Shown: piece by piece, positions 18,113 through 28,558 of the stretch
Layout: the number at the start of each line of letters is the position of its first letter
Numbering within the stretch: position 1 is the first letter of the stretch
Assembly (NCBI RefSeq): GCF_013215705.1
Contig: NZ_JABSQR010000017.1
Coordinates: 50,689-114,688, forward strand
DNA: 64,000 nucleotides
Direction: 5' to 3'
DNA from: Moritella sp.
GTDB lineage: Bacteria > Pseudomonadota > Gammaproteobacteria > Enterobacterales > Moritellaceae
Notes under the pieces: generated by a model
What the model was told of the DNA's origin: nothing
The model's database searches: none
What the model saw: the letters and a program-made list of their open reading frames with translations, nothing else
Translations under genes and position numbers: made by a program

Positions 18113-18765
18113 ACTTTATAGTTAGTAAAAAATTACGCATATTGGCTGTCAGCTTGATCGTTAGTTCATTATGGAACCCAACCTTACTCGCTAATAGCAA
18201 TATTTCAGCGGGCGTTGAGCAAACTGATCCACTTATTATTTTGAAGTTAGCAGATATAGAATTTGAACATCCGCTGTCAGTGGTTAAGATACCGGCACAA
18301 GTGGTCACACCTTCATATTCAGCAAAGCACTCAGAGACTATCGTGATACCGAACCGTCAATCGAAAGCCAAGATGGATAGCCGCTCTGAACTATTAACCA
18401 TGAATGCGGAATTAGCCAATGAGCAGGTGTCTGCAGAATTACTGGCTAAGTTTAATCGTGCGTTAACAGCAACAAATGATAACGATAATATCCCTGTCAA
18501 CGCGGTTACAGAAAGTTATAATGCCGTCCCTATCGCGGATTTACCACAGTACTTACGCGCACAAATACCGGACATTAGTTATAGCTCACATATATATTCG
18601 TCGAACGCTAAAAATCGCAGTGTGCGTCTTAATAATCGAGACTTACGAGAAGGTAGTTGGTTAAGTGATGATGTGGAGATCTTAGAAATATTACAAAATG
18701 AGGTGATTATGCGTGTTGGTGTGCAAAGTTTCAGTTTACAAGCGTTATCTGACTGGTCTGCATAA
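18109..18765 (+). CDS. exeB: ExeB/GspB-type type II secretion assembly protein
   Basis: The 218-residue protein has an N-terminal membrane anchor or signal (residues 8-29), a low-complexity linker, and the C-terminal GspB domain. That domain is recognisable from DLPQYLRAQIPDISYSSHIYS through RSVRLNNRDLREGSWL to the final EVIMRVGVQSFSL strand. It partners ExeA in the complex that carries the ExeD secretin to the outer membrane. Start and coupling come from the 4-base overlap with exeA. Confidence 0.9.
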   Translation: MNFIVSKKLRILAVSLIVSSLWNPTLLANSNISAGVEQTDPLIILKLADIEFEHPLSVVKIPAQVVTPSYSAKHSETIVIPNRQSKAKMDSRSELLTMNAELANEQVSAELLAKFNRALTATNDNDNIPVNAVTESYNAVPIADLPQYLRAQIPDISYSSHIYSSNAKNRSVRLNNRDLREGSWLSDDVEILEILQNEVIMRVGVQSFSLQALSDWSA

Positions 18766-18878
18766 TCAATTTAATCAGCTAATCTAAGTGGTCAATATAG
18801 ATATAAGGGCGTTGTGATACTCCCTTATATCATCTACGCTATCCCAGTTAGTCTCTGAGCTAGAGTATTGCATCGTCC

Positions 18879-19140
18879 ATACCCAAGTTATTTCAAGATG
18901 CTATATCAGAGACGAGCAGGGATATCAGAACAAGGCGCAATATGTAGATAATGGTTATTCCATTTTCATATATTGCAACGCGGTACTGTTATTCCTGCTC
19001 GCCTCCCGCAGGGCAAAACGAACGAAGGCATCTTCGGCGTTATGAAGTCTTGATTTAGAATAACTAAATCCTCGACTTCATGCCTTGAATATACGCTTCA
19101 TTCGGTTTGCTGATTGTGCATCTTGAAGTAGCTTGGGTAT
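18879..19140. mobile_element. MITE-like element with 23-bp terminal inverted repeats
   Basis: A 262-bp non-coding element is bounded by ATACCCAAGTTATTTC-type ends. The left end (18879-18901) and the right end (19118-19140) match over 23 bp as inverted repeats with two mismatches. Inside are further small hairpins and no open reading frame. No clear target duplication is visible. It ends two bases before the stop codon of the nitronate monooxygenase-family gene and fills the gap between two convergent genes. The end sequence resembles repeats common in marine gammaproteobacteria (from memory, not searched). Confidence 0.75.
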
Positions 19141-19142
19141 AA

Positions 19143-20171
19143 TTACTGCTTGGCTAATTTATTAATCACCTTATCAGCTTCAGACATAATACGTTCTACG
19201 ATCACTGCAACACTCGGTACATCATTGATCAAACCTTGCGATTGACCAATAAATTGCACGCCTGTGGTGAGGTTACCTGCAATCGTTGCTGCTTCTAGTT
19301 TCTCTGTTGCGGCACCAAAATAAGATAGTTGCTTGATCTTGTCGAACTGCACAAATACCCCTGCTACAAGCTTCCAAAATGGTAGATCAACCATTTTTGC
19401 GGCCTTCACCGATTTAAATAATGCTAAAGCGAAGTTCATTGGTTTCTTGGTTGCTTTAATCGAAGCTGGGGTTTTTAGTACGCGGGCATAAAGACCATCA
19501 AAATTCTTCGAATAAATAGTATCGTTTTCTGATTTAGTGGTGATGACTTGTTTAACGTCATGATGCAATGCACTTTCTTGGCTGGTGGCAAAACGGGATC
19601 CCATGGCCACACCGTCAGCGCCTAAAGACAGCGCTGCAACTAAGCCTCGTCCATCAGCAAAGCCACCCGTTGCGATCACTGGTATATCAACAGCACTGGC
19701 AATTGCAGGTACAAGTACCAGTGAGGTAACTTCACCACCATGTGCAGCAGCTTCATGACCCGTTACCATCAAGGCATCGGCACCAATCGACTGTGCTGAT
19801 TTTGCATGTTTTTCGTTAACGACTGTCGCAATGACTTTACCGCCATAAGCATGTACCTGTTCAACGATCCACGCACCTTTACCTAGTGAAAAATTAATCA
19901 CAGGTACTTGTTCTTCAATACCTACTTTAGCATTCTCTTTTGCACCCGGCATAAGCAGCGTGACGCCAATGCCAAATGGTTTATCGGTGAGTTCACGGAT
20001 CTTTCTAATTGCAGCGCGGGTTTCTTCCTGGCTCAATGGCCCTGTTGCTAAAATACCTAAACCACCGGCATTGGAAACAGCAGCAACAAGTTCTGGTTTT
20101 GATATCCAACTCATACCTGGCAAGATGATAGGATGCTCAATCCCTAATAATTCTGTAATCCGTGTTTTCAT
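19143..20171 (-). CDS. nitronate monooxygenase / FMN-dependent dioxygenase family protein
   Basis: The 342-residue TIM-barrel flavoprotein belongs to the NMO / 2-nitropropane dioxygenase family. PGMSWISKPELVAAVSNAGGLG (cut for length: PGMSWISKPELVAAVS) lies at the N-terminus. GHEAAAHGG (about residues 140-148) and the phosphate-binding ATGGFADGRG and GADGVAMGSRF follow. These bind FMN. The family oxidises alkyl nitronates, although several members have other roles; FabK is a relative. The ATG at 20171 is preferred to the adjacent GTG, with GAGATAAAG upstream. It appears monocistronic, and its 3' end abuts the MITE-like element. Confidence 0.85.
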   Translation of the reverse strand: MKTRITELLGIEHPIILPGMSWISKPELVAAVSNAGGLGILATGPLSQEETRAAIRKIRELTDKPFGIGVTLLMPGAKENAKVGIEEQVPVINFSLGKGAWIVEQVHAYGGKVIATVVNEKHAKSAQSIGADALMVTGHEAAAHGGEVTSLVLVPAIASAVDIPVIATGGFADGRGLVAALSLGADGVAMGSRFATSQESALHHDVKQVITTKSENDTIYSKNFDGLYARVLKTPASIKATKKPMNFALALFKSVKAAKMVDLPFWKLVAGVFVQFDKIKQLSYFGAATEKLEAATIAGNLTTGVQFIGQSQGLINDVPSVAVIVERIMSEADKVINKLAKQ

Positions 20172-20366
20172 CACTTTATCTCAAGATGCAAAAAAAGGTT
20201 GGAAAATAAACTAGCATAAATACACTAATACATACAGATGTTAATGATATGTTTATTTTTAACAGAATTATTTATCATAAAATTTTAATAATGACAACTT
20301 TAGTTTAGGTATGTCCTGTCTATTGTTAATCAACAATATTATCTGCTGAGTCAGCAGATCCTCAAG

Positions 20367-20446
20367 TGTAAGACATCGACTATTTATGGTGGGGGATATA
20401 GCCGTTATGTCACGGTGTCTATCTCGATGTTATGTCTGGTCTTACA
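20367..20446 (+). promoter_or_regulatory. putative UvrY/GacA-type element upstream of CsrB copy 1
   Basis: TGTAAG (20367-20372) and CTTACA (20441-20446) face each other 68 bp apart within an imperfect long inverted repeat. The same pair with the same 68-bp spacing lies upstream of copy 2. TGTAAG...CTTACA is the core of the GacA/UvrY box, although the classical spacing is 6 bp. It lies about 130-210 bp before the RNA start, in the range where UvrY acts on csrB genes. Confidence 0.5.
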
Positions 20447-20576
20447 CTCGTAAATAACAGCTATTACCATTAATATCATGCGCTTACTGCTTTGTGGTTT
20501 TTATTTCTTGTAAATAAATGTAATTTAATCGTTTTGTCTCACTTGTTGCGCTGCGTTAATGGCGTATATTTATAAG

Positions 20577-20914
20577 CACAAGGACGAGGCGGGAACATCT
20601 TCAGGAAGAAGACTAAAGGATTAAGTTGCAGGACGCGACACACGGACAGCTTCAGGAAGAAGACCAAAGGATTAAGTTGCAGGACGCGACACAAGGACAG
20701 CTTCAGGAAGAAGACCAAAGGATTAAGTTGCAGGATGTAACACAGAAATAGATCAGGATCGATTTATTGTGCTAGGAAGGCAAAAGGACACTCCGACGGA
20801 TTGGGAAGTGGAAATTTAATGGAATAAATGGAGTCAGGATTTTAGCAGGGTTGCTACAAGTTTCATGGATTGAAAGTATAGACTTTAGGGCGGCACAGTG
20901 TGCCGCCTTTTCTA
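20577..20914 (+). ncRNA. csrB: CsrB-type regulatory RNA, copy 1
   Basis: This non-coding gene of about 335 nt holds 23 GGA motifs, many as CAGGA or AAGGA, spread along its length. It contains three near-identical repeats of about 50 bp (CTTCAGGAAGAAGAC ... AAGGATTAAGTTGCAGGA). It ends in a strong terminator GGCGGCACAGTGTGCCGCC followed by TTTT. A -10-like TATAAG (20571-20576) sets the start. CsrB RNAs sequester the translational regulator CsrA through GGA sites; the motif density, length and terminator fit this class. A second copy follows 796 bp downstream. Confidence 0.88.
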
Positions 20915-21162
20915 TTTCTGGGATTTAATAAACGCTTTTTTACGATTTTCCACCAACTTATTTTTCTGGCATAACTCATCTCATCTTATATAAACTTACT
21001 TCCTTGGTTTTTTACCTTTAGATCTACTTATAGGTGTTGATGGTATGTTTGTTTTTAACAATATTATTTATCGTTAAATTTTAAGTTTTACAACTTTAGT
21101 TTGGGTTTATTCTGTGTATTTTATATGCACAATATTATCTACTGAGTGGCTAGATTTCGATG

Positions 21163-21242
21163 TGTAAGACATCGACTATTTATGGTGAGGGACATAGTCG
21201 TTACATCACTGTGTCTATCTCGGTATTAGACCTGGTCTTACA
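21163..21242 (+). promoter_or_regulatory. putative UvrY/GacA-type element upstream of CsrB copy 2
   Basis: TGTAAG (21163-21168) and CTTACA (21237-21242) keep the same 68-bp spacing as in copy 1, within a conserved block. The surrounding DNA has diverged more than this block, which suggests selection on it. Confidence 0.5.
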
Positions 21243-21372
21243 CTTGCATTTAATTTATATATTCAATATTATCAATAACTTAGTGTTTAATGTGTTTTGT
21301 AGCTTGTAAATTTTTGTAATTTAATTGAATTTACGCGCTTGTTGCTCAGAGTTAATGACGTATATTTATAAG

Positions 21373-21708
21373 CACAAGGACGAGGCGGGAACATCTTCAG
21401 GAAGAAGACCAAAGGATTACGTTGCAGGATGCGACACAAGGAACATCTTCAGGAAGAAGACAAAGGATTAAGTTGCAGGACGCGACACAAGGACAGCTTC
21501 AGGACGAAGACCAAAGGATTACGTTACAGGATGTAACACAGAAATAAATCAGGATCGATTTATTGTGCTAGGAAGGCAAAAGGACACTCCGACGGATTGG
21601 AAAGTGGAAATTTAACGGAATAAATAGAGTCAGGATTTAGCAGGGTTGCTACGCGTTTCATGGATTGAGATATATAGACTTTAGGGCGGCACACTGTGCC
21701 GCCTTTTC
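21373..21708 (+). ncRNA. csrB: CsrB-type regulatory RNA, copy 2
   Basis: This is a tandem paralogue of the RNA at 20577-20914, of about 335 nt with 22 GGA motifs. It has the same ordered repeats, the same TATAAG -10 (21367-21372) and the terminator GGCGGCACACTGTGCCGCC followed by TTTT. The internal base of the terminator loop differs while the stem is kept, and most differences fall outside GGA motifs. Both copies should titrate CsrA; multiple CsrB RNAs are known in Vibrio. Confidence 0.88.
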
Positions 21709-21731
21709 TATGTCTGGGATTTATGCAGATA

Positions 21732-21762
21732 CAAAAAAGGCGCTAAATAAATTTAACGCCTT
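21732..21762 (-). terminator. terminator of srmB
   Basis: On the minus strand GGCGTTAAA/TTTAGCGCC (one G-U) is followed by six T, 40 bp after the srmB stop. Confidence 0.8.
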
Positions 21763-21801
21763 ATCGATTCTTACTCACTTAAGTAATAGTTGGTTGAACG
21801 A

Positions 21802-23067
21802 TTACTTACTTTTAGATTTATTTTTCTTGGTACGTTTTTTGGCTTTAAGCTTCGCTTTCGCTGATGTTTTATTTTTACCAGTCGCCGCTACTTTCGCTTT
21901 TTTCTTAGTTTTCGATACTGCAATTTTATTCTTTGGTTTTAAATCTTGAATTACACGACGCTTAATTGTTTCTTCGGTATAACGTTCAATTTTACCAAAG
22001 ATACGTAGATCATGCGCTTCAACCAATGAGATCGCTGTTCCTTTCTTACCAGCACGTGCAGTACGACCAATACGGTGAACATAAATTTCCGCACTACGTG
22101 GTAAATCAAAGTTAAATACATGGCTTACATCTTGTACGTCAATACCGCGAGCAGCAACGTCGGTAGCAATCAGAACTTTTACTTTATCATTTTTGAACTG
22201 GTTCAAAGAACGCGTACGTTTCGCTTGATCCATTTCACCACGTAAATATGCACACGGGATGTCTTGTGATTGCAGGTAGCTAACAAGCTCGGCAAGGCGT
22301 TCACGGGTTTTTACAAACACGATAGAACGTGTTGTGCTTTCATCTCGTAACCAATGCACTAACAAGGCTTGCTTGTGTGCGTGATTATCAACATGGTGCA
22401 TGAACTGATGAATTTTAGCTTTTTCTCTACGAGAAGGATTCGCTGTAAACTCAACAGGTTCATTCAATAGTTCTTCAGCAAAACGATCAATACCGCGACC
22501 TTCTAGGGTTGCAGAAAATAGCATTGTTTGTTGACGACGGGTCATTTCATTAGTGATTCTTTTCACATCATCATAGAAACCCATATCTAACATACGGTCA
22601 GCTTCATCTAGGATCAGTACTTCAATGGCTGCACATTCAAATGCATCACGGCGGATGTATTCTAATAAACGCCCCGGCGTTGCAATGACAATATCAAGGT
22701 TATTTTTTAATACTTCTGCGTGTAGGGCATAATCAACACCACCTGTGACCATCGATACTTTATGGTCAGTATAAGCCGCTAGCATTTTAGCTTGTTGGAA
22801 TACCTGACTCGCGAGTTCTCGCGTTGGTGTCAAGATAAGTACTCGTCCAGGACCTAATTCGCGACGTGGAAAGTCCAGCAGATGTTGAATAGCTGGTAAT
22901 AAAAATGCCAGCGTTTTACCTGTACCAGTCGGTGCAGATGCAAGGATATCTCTACCTTCCATGGCCGTTGGCAGTACTTGCTGTTGAATCAATGTTGGTT
23001 GAACAAGATTATTATCAGTAAGTGCTACAATTAATTGAGGGTCTAGATCGAGACTTTCGAAGTCCAT
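21802..23067 (-). CDS. srmB: DEAD-box ATP-dependent RNA helicase SrmB
   Basis: The 421-residue helicase assists assembly of the 50S ribosomal subunit. The DEAD-box set is complete: Q motif (QPTLIQQQ), Walker A APTGTGKT (about residues 46-53), PTRELA, TPGR, DEAD (about 150-153), SAT, and HRIGRTARAG in the C-terminal RecA domain. A Lys-rich tail of about 45 residues ends the protein, as in SrmB. The ATG at 23067 gives the normal N-terminus MDFESLDLDPQL; an upstream start would add 25 atypical residues. It is divergent from the beta-barrel gene. Confidence 0.92.
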   Translation of the reverse strand: MDFESLDLDPQLIVALTDNNLVQPTLIQQQVLPTAMEGRDILASAPTGTGKTLAFLLPAIQHLLDFPRRELGPGRVLILTPTRELASQVFQQAKMLAAYTDHKVSMVTGGVDYALHAEVLKNNLDIVIATPGRLLEYIRRDAFECAAIEVLILDEADRMLDMGFYDDVKRITNEMTRRQQTMLFSATLEGRGIDRFAEELLNEPVEFTANPSRREKAKIHQFMHHVDNHAHKQALLVHWLRDESTTRSIVFVKTRERLAELVSYLQSQDIPCAYLRGEMDQAKRTRSLNQFKNDKVKVLIATDVAARGIDVQDVSHVFNFDLPRSAEIYVHRIGRTARAGKKGTAISLVEAHDLRIFGKIERYTEETIKRRVIQDLKPKNKIAVSKTKKKAKVAATGKNKTSAKAKLKAKKRTKKNKSKSK

Positions 23068-23389
23068 AAAACTACCGTATAACAAGAGGTTAAAAAGGAA
23101 GATGAGGTTATCATTTGCTGTAATTAAACAATGACACGTCAAATTTTGGAACGTTAATCAGTCATTATGGCAGATATGAGGCCTGGAGGGTATTGGTTTT
23201 CTACTCAAATGACGAAATAATCACTATTATAAAACTTATGATTTATCGGTGTTAGCAGCGCGGTTGTAGTGTCAGTTTGGATCTAGAAATACGCTATAAA
23301 CATGTTTGATGGTTGGTTATATTCATTAGCTTGAATGCTGTATTTTTGTTATCTTAGCGGAGTTATTTTATTATTAAGGTGTGTTTTCG
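23068..23389. other. divergent intergenic region, no gene seen
   Basis: These 322 bp separate srmB and the beta-barrel gene. I find no open reading frame with a ribosome binding site, no RNA-like structure and no clear repeat. It should hold the two divergent promoters. Confidence 0.5.
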
Positions 23390-24355
23390 ATGAACCCTCG
23401 TGGTCTATTTTCTGCTGTATTATTGTCATCTATGGCATTGTTACTGTCTTTATCCCCTTCAATTCATGCTGCTGAAGATAAGTATTATTCTGAGAATGAT
23501 GGTGCTATCTCTAATAAAGGTTATTGGGGTAAACAGCGTGGTCACCTTGGTGGTGAAGAGCAACGTAAACCAACGCTTGTAGTCGAAGCGCCAGAAGAAC
23601 CTGCATTTGAATCTTTCGAATTTTTAAAACCACTTTATTCTAATCTCAGTTTGGGTTTACAGCTGCACAGTAACTATGGTGATTACGACCGACACGGTAC
23701 ATCGTTAGCGAATAACCCAGGGTTTGATTATGTGCTCGATAATGTTTTTGCCGATGACCTGGTTTGGCAAGCGAATATCGATTACAAAAATGAGGATATA
23801 TTAATCTCTAATGGTATCGGTATCCTACCTGAAGACAGTCCTGTCGGCGTTGGTGTGAATGCTTTTTGGGATGTTGAAATGAACTCGGGCAATCATCGTC
23901 TATCTATCGGTAGTAAATACGATGATCCAAATTATATCTTCAATCTTTCATCGAATATTTATTTCCCCTTGTCAGGTAAAGGCAGTAAAGATGATCTGGT
24001 TAACAGCATCGATATTCGTGCGGAAGGGGCTATCACTCCGACCTTGCAATTTCATAGTTCTTTGGAATACTTCTTTGGTGATGACATTACAGTGAGTCAT
24101 GATTACGAGCCAACGGATAATAGTCATAAACTAACTGCGGGGCTGGATTACACGCCAATCCCATTATTGCAATTAGGTGTTGAAGCCACCAAAGTGCAAG
24201 ATCATGATGTCGGCTACGGGGTTTATATCTACTTTAATTATGATCCATGGCGACCATTAAATGAACAGCTTGAATTTATTTTAGATAATGGTTTTTCGAT
24301 GCATCAAATGATCCCATTCTCGCGTTCTAAAGTGCTTGCGCGCACTGCTGAGTAA
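23390..24355 (+). CDS. stand-alone inverse autotransporter-type beta-barrel protein
   Basis: The 321-residue outer-membrane protein has a signal peptide (residues 1-27, cut after IHAA). The remainder matches the intimin/invasin inverse-autotransporter barrel. Landmarks are VGVNAFWDVEMNSGNHRLSIG, NIYFPLSG, IRAEGAITPTLQ, SLEYFFGDD and LDYTPIPLLQLGVEA. In intimin and invasin the barrel exports a long C-terminal Ig-like passenger. Here the protein stops about 30 residues after the barrel, with no passenger. The ATG at 23390 is preferred over a GTG nine bases earlier. trmN6 follows 48 bp downstream. Confidence 0.68.
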   Translation: MNPRGLFSAVLLSSMALLLSLSPSIHAAEDKYYSENDGAISNKGYWGKQRGHLGGEEQRKPTLVVEAPEEPAFESFEFLKPLYSNLSLGLQLHSNYGDYDRHGTSLANNPGFDYVLDNVFADDLVWQANIDYKNEDILISNGIGILPEDSPVGVGVNAFWDVEMNSGNHRLSIGSKYDDPNYIFNLSSNIYFPLSGKGSKDDLVNSIDIRAEGAITPTLQFHSSLEYFFGDDITVSHDYEPTDNSHKLTAGLDYTPIPLLQLGVEATKVQDHDVGYGVYIYFNYDPWRPLNEQLEFILDNGFSMHQMIPFSRSKVLARTAE

Positions 24356-24403
24356 TAATAAGTGAGATATTTTACCGTTATGTTAGAGAGTGAAGAGTAG
24401 TCT

Positions 24404-25147
24404 GTGAACGATAAAAATAATGGTTTTAGCTTTAAGCAGTTTCATGTTTCACATGCCGATTGTGCGATGAAAGTGGGGACCGACGGAATTTTACTCGGTG
24501 GTTGGGCAGACGTAACAACAGCGTTCACAGCACCATTAAAAGTACTGGATATTGGCACCGGTTCCGGGCTTATTAGCTTAATGCTAGCGCAACGTTGTCA
24601 GGGAAATATGCAGGCCATTGCGATTGATATTGACGTGTCGGCATGCCAGCAGGCAAAAATCAATGTAGATAACTCACCATGGTCATCTTCGATAGCAGTT
24701 AAACATGTTGCTTTACAGGCGTTCACGCAAGCCTGCAAAGATGAATCTGCTAAGTTTGACCTTATCGTCTCTAACCCGCCTTATTTTGTTCATGGCCAAA
24801 ATTTTGCTGATGACGCCCGTAAAATTGCAAGACACACGGGCAGTTTAACCCATCAAGAACTGGTTGATTGTGCGCTGCAACTGTTAGCACCTAATGGCCG
24901 CATTGCCCTCGTACTGCCTTATACGTCGGGATGTGAACTTGTTACTTATTGCCAACAATTAGGTGATTTGAAAATAACTTGCTTAAACATAAAAACCACC
25001 CCTACAAAACCTTACAAACGTATGTTGATGAATATCCAACGCGGTGATAACAACTTGGAAAAACAATCGCTTACTATTCATGATCCCGATGGCCGTTACT
25101 CTAATAACTATCAGCGGATCACCAAAGCGTTTTATCTAAAAATGTAA
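24404..25147 (+). CDS. trmN6: tRNA1(Val) (adenine(37)-N6)-methyltransferase
   Basis: The 247-residue SAM-dependent enzyme methylates A37 of valine tRNA (YfiC in E. coli). FSFKQFHVSHADCAMKVGTDG opens the fold, VLDIGTGSGLISLMLA (about residues 46-61) is the SAM loop, and SNPPY (about 123-127) is the N6-adenine methyltransferase motif. The start is GTG at 24404. E. coli yfiC also sits close to srmB, and here srmB is one gene away, so part of the neighbourhood is kept. Confidence 0.93.
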   Translation: MNDKNNGFSFKQFHVSHADCAMKVGTDGILLGGWADVTTAFTAPLKVLDIGTGSGLISLMLAQRCQGNMQAIAIDIDVSACQQAKINVDNSPWSSSIAVKHVALQAFTQACKDESAKFDLIVSNPPYFVHGQNFADDARKIARHTGSLTHQELVDCALQLLAPNGRIALVLPYTSGCELVTYCQQLGDLKITCLNIKTTPTKPYKRMLMNIQRGDNNLEKQSLTIHDPDGRYSNNYQRITKAFYLKM

Positions 25148-25361
25148 TTTCACTAAGCTGATATTAGATTTACGCTTGCACTTAATGACCAGATTGTTAG
25201 TATCGATTATTAATGGGTGAGTGGCTAATACAAAATTCTTTACAAGAATATAATTATAATACTTTGTGCTACACCGGCTGGGGGGACTACTTCTCCTTGC
25301 TTGCTTCATGGAAGAAGTGAATGAATGAACACACAACAATATCTAAGCAGAGAGTATATTA

Positions 25362-26687
25362 ATGACTACTAAGTTAAAAACAGCTGATGTTTTAGCCATC
25401 GGTTTTATGACGTTTGCCTTCTTTTTAGGCGCAGGTAATATCATCTTTCCACCGTTAGCTGGTAACCTTGCAGGGCAATCATACATGCCTGCAATGTTGG
25501 GCTTCCTTGCTACCGCTGTCGGTTTACCTCTTATTACAATTATCGCGGTCGCAAAAGCCGGCGGTGGTTTAATTGCCATGACACGTTTTTTACCTGCAAT
25601 GGCGGCAACTGCGTTTGCAGTGGCTATTTATGTCATTATCGGTCCTGCGTTTGCGGCCCCAAGAACAAGTTTAGTTGCTTATGAGATGGGGATTAAGCCT
25701 TTCTTAGGTGATGCTGCTAACGATACGACACTGGCTTTGTATTCTGTTGTTTTCTTTATTATCACCGCCTATTTCGCTTTAAGCCAAGGTAAACTGATTG
25801 ATAATATTGGTAAAATATTAACACCGGTATTAATTATATTATTAGCGGTATTAGCGATTTCGGTATTTATTATGCCACAAGGTGAGATTGGTCTAGCACG
25901 TGAAGCGTATATTGATAGTCCATTTACTACCGGCTTCCTCGAAGGTTATAACACCATGGATACGTTTGCGTCGTTAATGTTTGGTATGTTGATCATTAAT
26001 GTACTTAAAAGCAAAGGCGTAACAGATAAAGCGGGTCAATTTAAATATCTAGTCATGGCGGGTTCTATCGCTGCTGCTGGTCTAGCATTTGTTTATATTT
26101 CATTATTCTACTTAGGTGCAACGAGCCAATCGCTTATTGCCGTCGGTGCTGATGTAAATGGTGCGATGATCTTAGCAACTTATGTGCAAGCCTTATTCGG
26201 GTTGCCTGGTCAATACATCTTAGCGGCGGTTGTAACATTAGCATGTTTAACTACGGCTATTGGCTTAGCAAGTGCAGTGGCAGAATTCTTCCATGAATTA
26301 AAACCACAATGGTCATACAAAATGCTGGTTATTATTAACTGCATCGCATGTGCGATTGTTGCTAACGTTGGTTTATCTCAATTAATCAGTATTTCTGTAC
26401 CGGTATTATTTGCGGTATACCCGCTGGCTATTGCGATTGTTGCGCTGATTTTATTGCAAGAACGTTTCCCTAATCCACAGTTTGCATTCCGTTTCGTCAT
26501 GGTTGTTGCATTCATGTTTGGTGTATTAGACGGCATGAAAGTGGCGGGTCTTGCAATGAGTGGTTTTGACTTCTTACCACTATTTGATCAAGGTTTAGCT
26601 TGGGTGTTACCGACTGCACTTGCTATCATAGTATCGATTGTTGCAATGCGCCCGCAAGCAAATGTGAGTGCCGCTACCGCAAAATAG
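25362..26687 (+). CDS. brnQ: branched-chain amino acid:cation symporter
   Basis: The 441-residue inner-membrane carrier of the LIVCS family takes up leucine, isoleucine and valine with sodium or protons. Twelve membrane helices are predicted. GFMTFAFFLGAGNIIFPP (residues 13-30) and the following GQSYMPAMLGF are the family signature, and a Gly-rich NVGLSQLISISVPVLFAVYPL segment lies late. The leader from 25148 to 25361 holds no recognisable attenuator. A terminator follows 43 bp after the stop. Confidence 0.95.
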   Translation: MTTKLKTADVLAIGFMTFAFFLGAGNIIFPPLAGNLAGQSYMPAMLGFLATAVGLPLITIIAVAKAGGGLIAMTRFLPAMAATAFAVAIYVIIGPAFAAPRTSLVAYEMGIKPFLGDAANDTTLALYSVVFFIITAYFALSQGKLIDNIGKILTPVLIILLAVLAISVFIMPQGEIGLAREAYIDSPFTTGFLEGYNTMDTFASLMFGMLIINVLKSKGVTDKAGQFKYLVMAGSIAAAGLAFVYISLFYLGATSQSLIAVGADVNGAMILATYVQALFGLPGQYILAAVVTLACLTTAIGLASAVAEFFHELKPQWSYKMLVIINCIACAIVANVGLSQLISISVPVLFAVYPLAIAIVALILLQERFPNPQFAFRFVMVVAFMFGVLDGMKVAGLAMSGFDFLPLFDQGLAWVLPTALAIIVSIVAMRPQANVSAATAK

Positions 26688-26729
26688 TCGATCATATGCT
26701 CTAAATGAGACCTGATTAAACTAATTTAC

Positions 26730-26757
26730 AATCCGTTCCTGAGTGAACGGATTTTTT
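26730..26757 (+). terminator. terminator of brnQ
   Basis: A 9-bp perfect stem AATCCGTTC/GAACGGATT with a CTGAGT loop is followed by a T-run. Confidence 0.9.
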
Positions 26758-26808
26758 ATGCTATTTTTTTGGTGCTTATGGTTTGTCACACTATAATGAG
26801 GTGGTTTG

Positions 26809-26991
26809 ATGGGTAATGAATTGTGGTTGGCGTTAGCGATTGTATTTATCATTGAAGGTATTATGCCGCTGTTGCTGCCTAAGCAATGGCAACAAATGCT
26901 CTCGTTGATTACCCAGCAGCCCGCTGACAAAGTACGTAAATATGCTGGTTGCCTGGTGGTGACGGGTGTCGTTTTATTGTTTATGTTGTAA
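26809..26991 (+). CDS. yjeT: DUF2065 (YjeT) family small membrane protein
   Basis: The 60-residue protein has two membrane helices (about residues 4-22 and 43-59) joined by a short polar loop, with the IVFIIEGIMPLLLP pattern of DUF2065. Function is unknown. The ATG at 26809 has a GAGGTGG site. It lies directly upstream of purA, the same position as yjeT in E. coli, which supports the call. Confidence 0.85.
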   Translation: MGNELWLALAIVFIIEGIMPLLLPKQWQQMLSLITQQPADKVRKYAGCLVVTGVVLLFML

Positions 26992-27082
26992 TTTTTTTGT
27001 ACAGCAGAACAACCAGTAAACTTGTATTTTCTGATTTTAATGAGATAGAAATCAAATTTTTTAAACATTTTGATTTAATTTT

Positions 27083-28420
<1,338 letters not shown>

Positions 28421-28490
28421 GTCTATTTGGTTATAACTGATAAATAAAAGGTCGCTGGTGCGGCTTTTTTGTATCTTGAATTTCAGGTAC

Positions 28491-28537
28491 AAAAAAGCCG
28501 CCTGATTATTCGCTATCGAGTAATCAGGCGGCTTTTA
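28491..28537. terminator. bidirectional terminator between purA and ispB
   Basis: A 16-bp stem (AAAAGCCGCCTGATTA and its complement) has a 12-nt loop and flanking A/T runs, serving both convergent genes. Confidence 0.92.
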
Positions 28538-28558
28538 ATATCGCTAATCGGTTACTGC

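Noticed and set aside
20577-21708. The GGA-rich repeats as a CRISPR array or satellite.
   Set aside because: There are no fixed spacers, the repeats are internal to two units with promoters and terminators, and GGA density fits CsrB.
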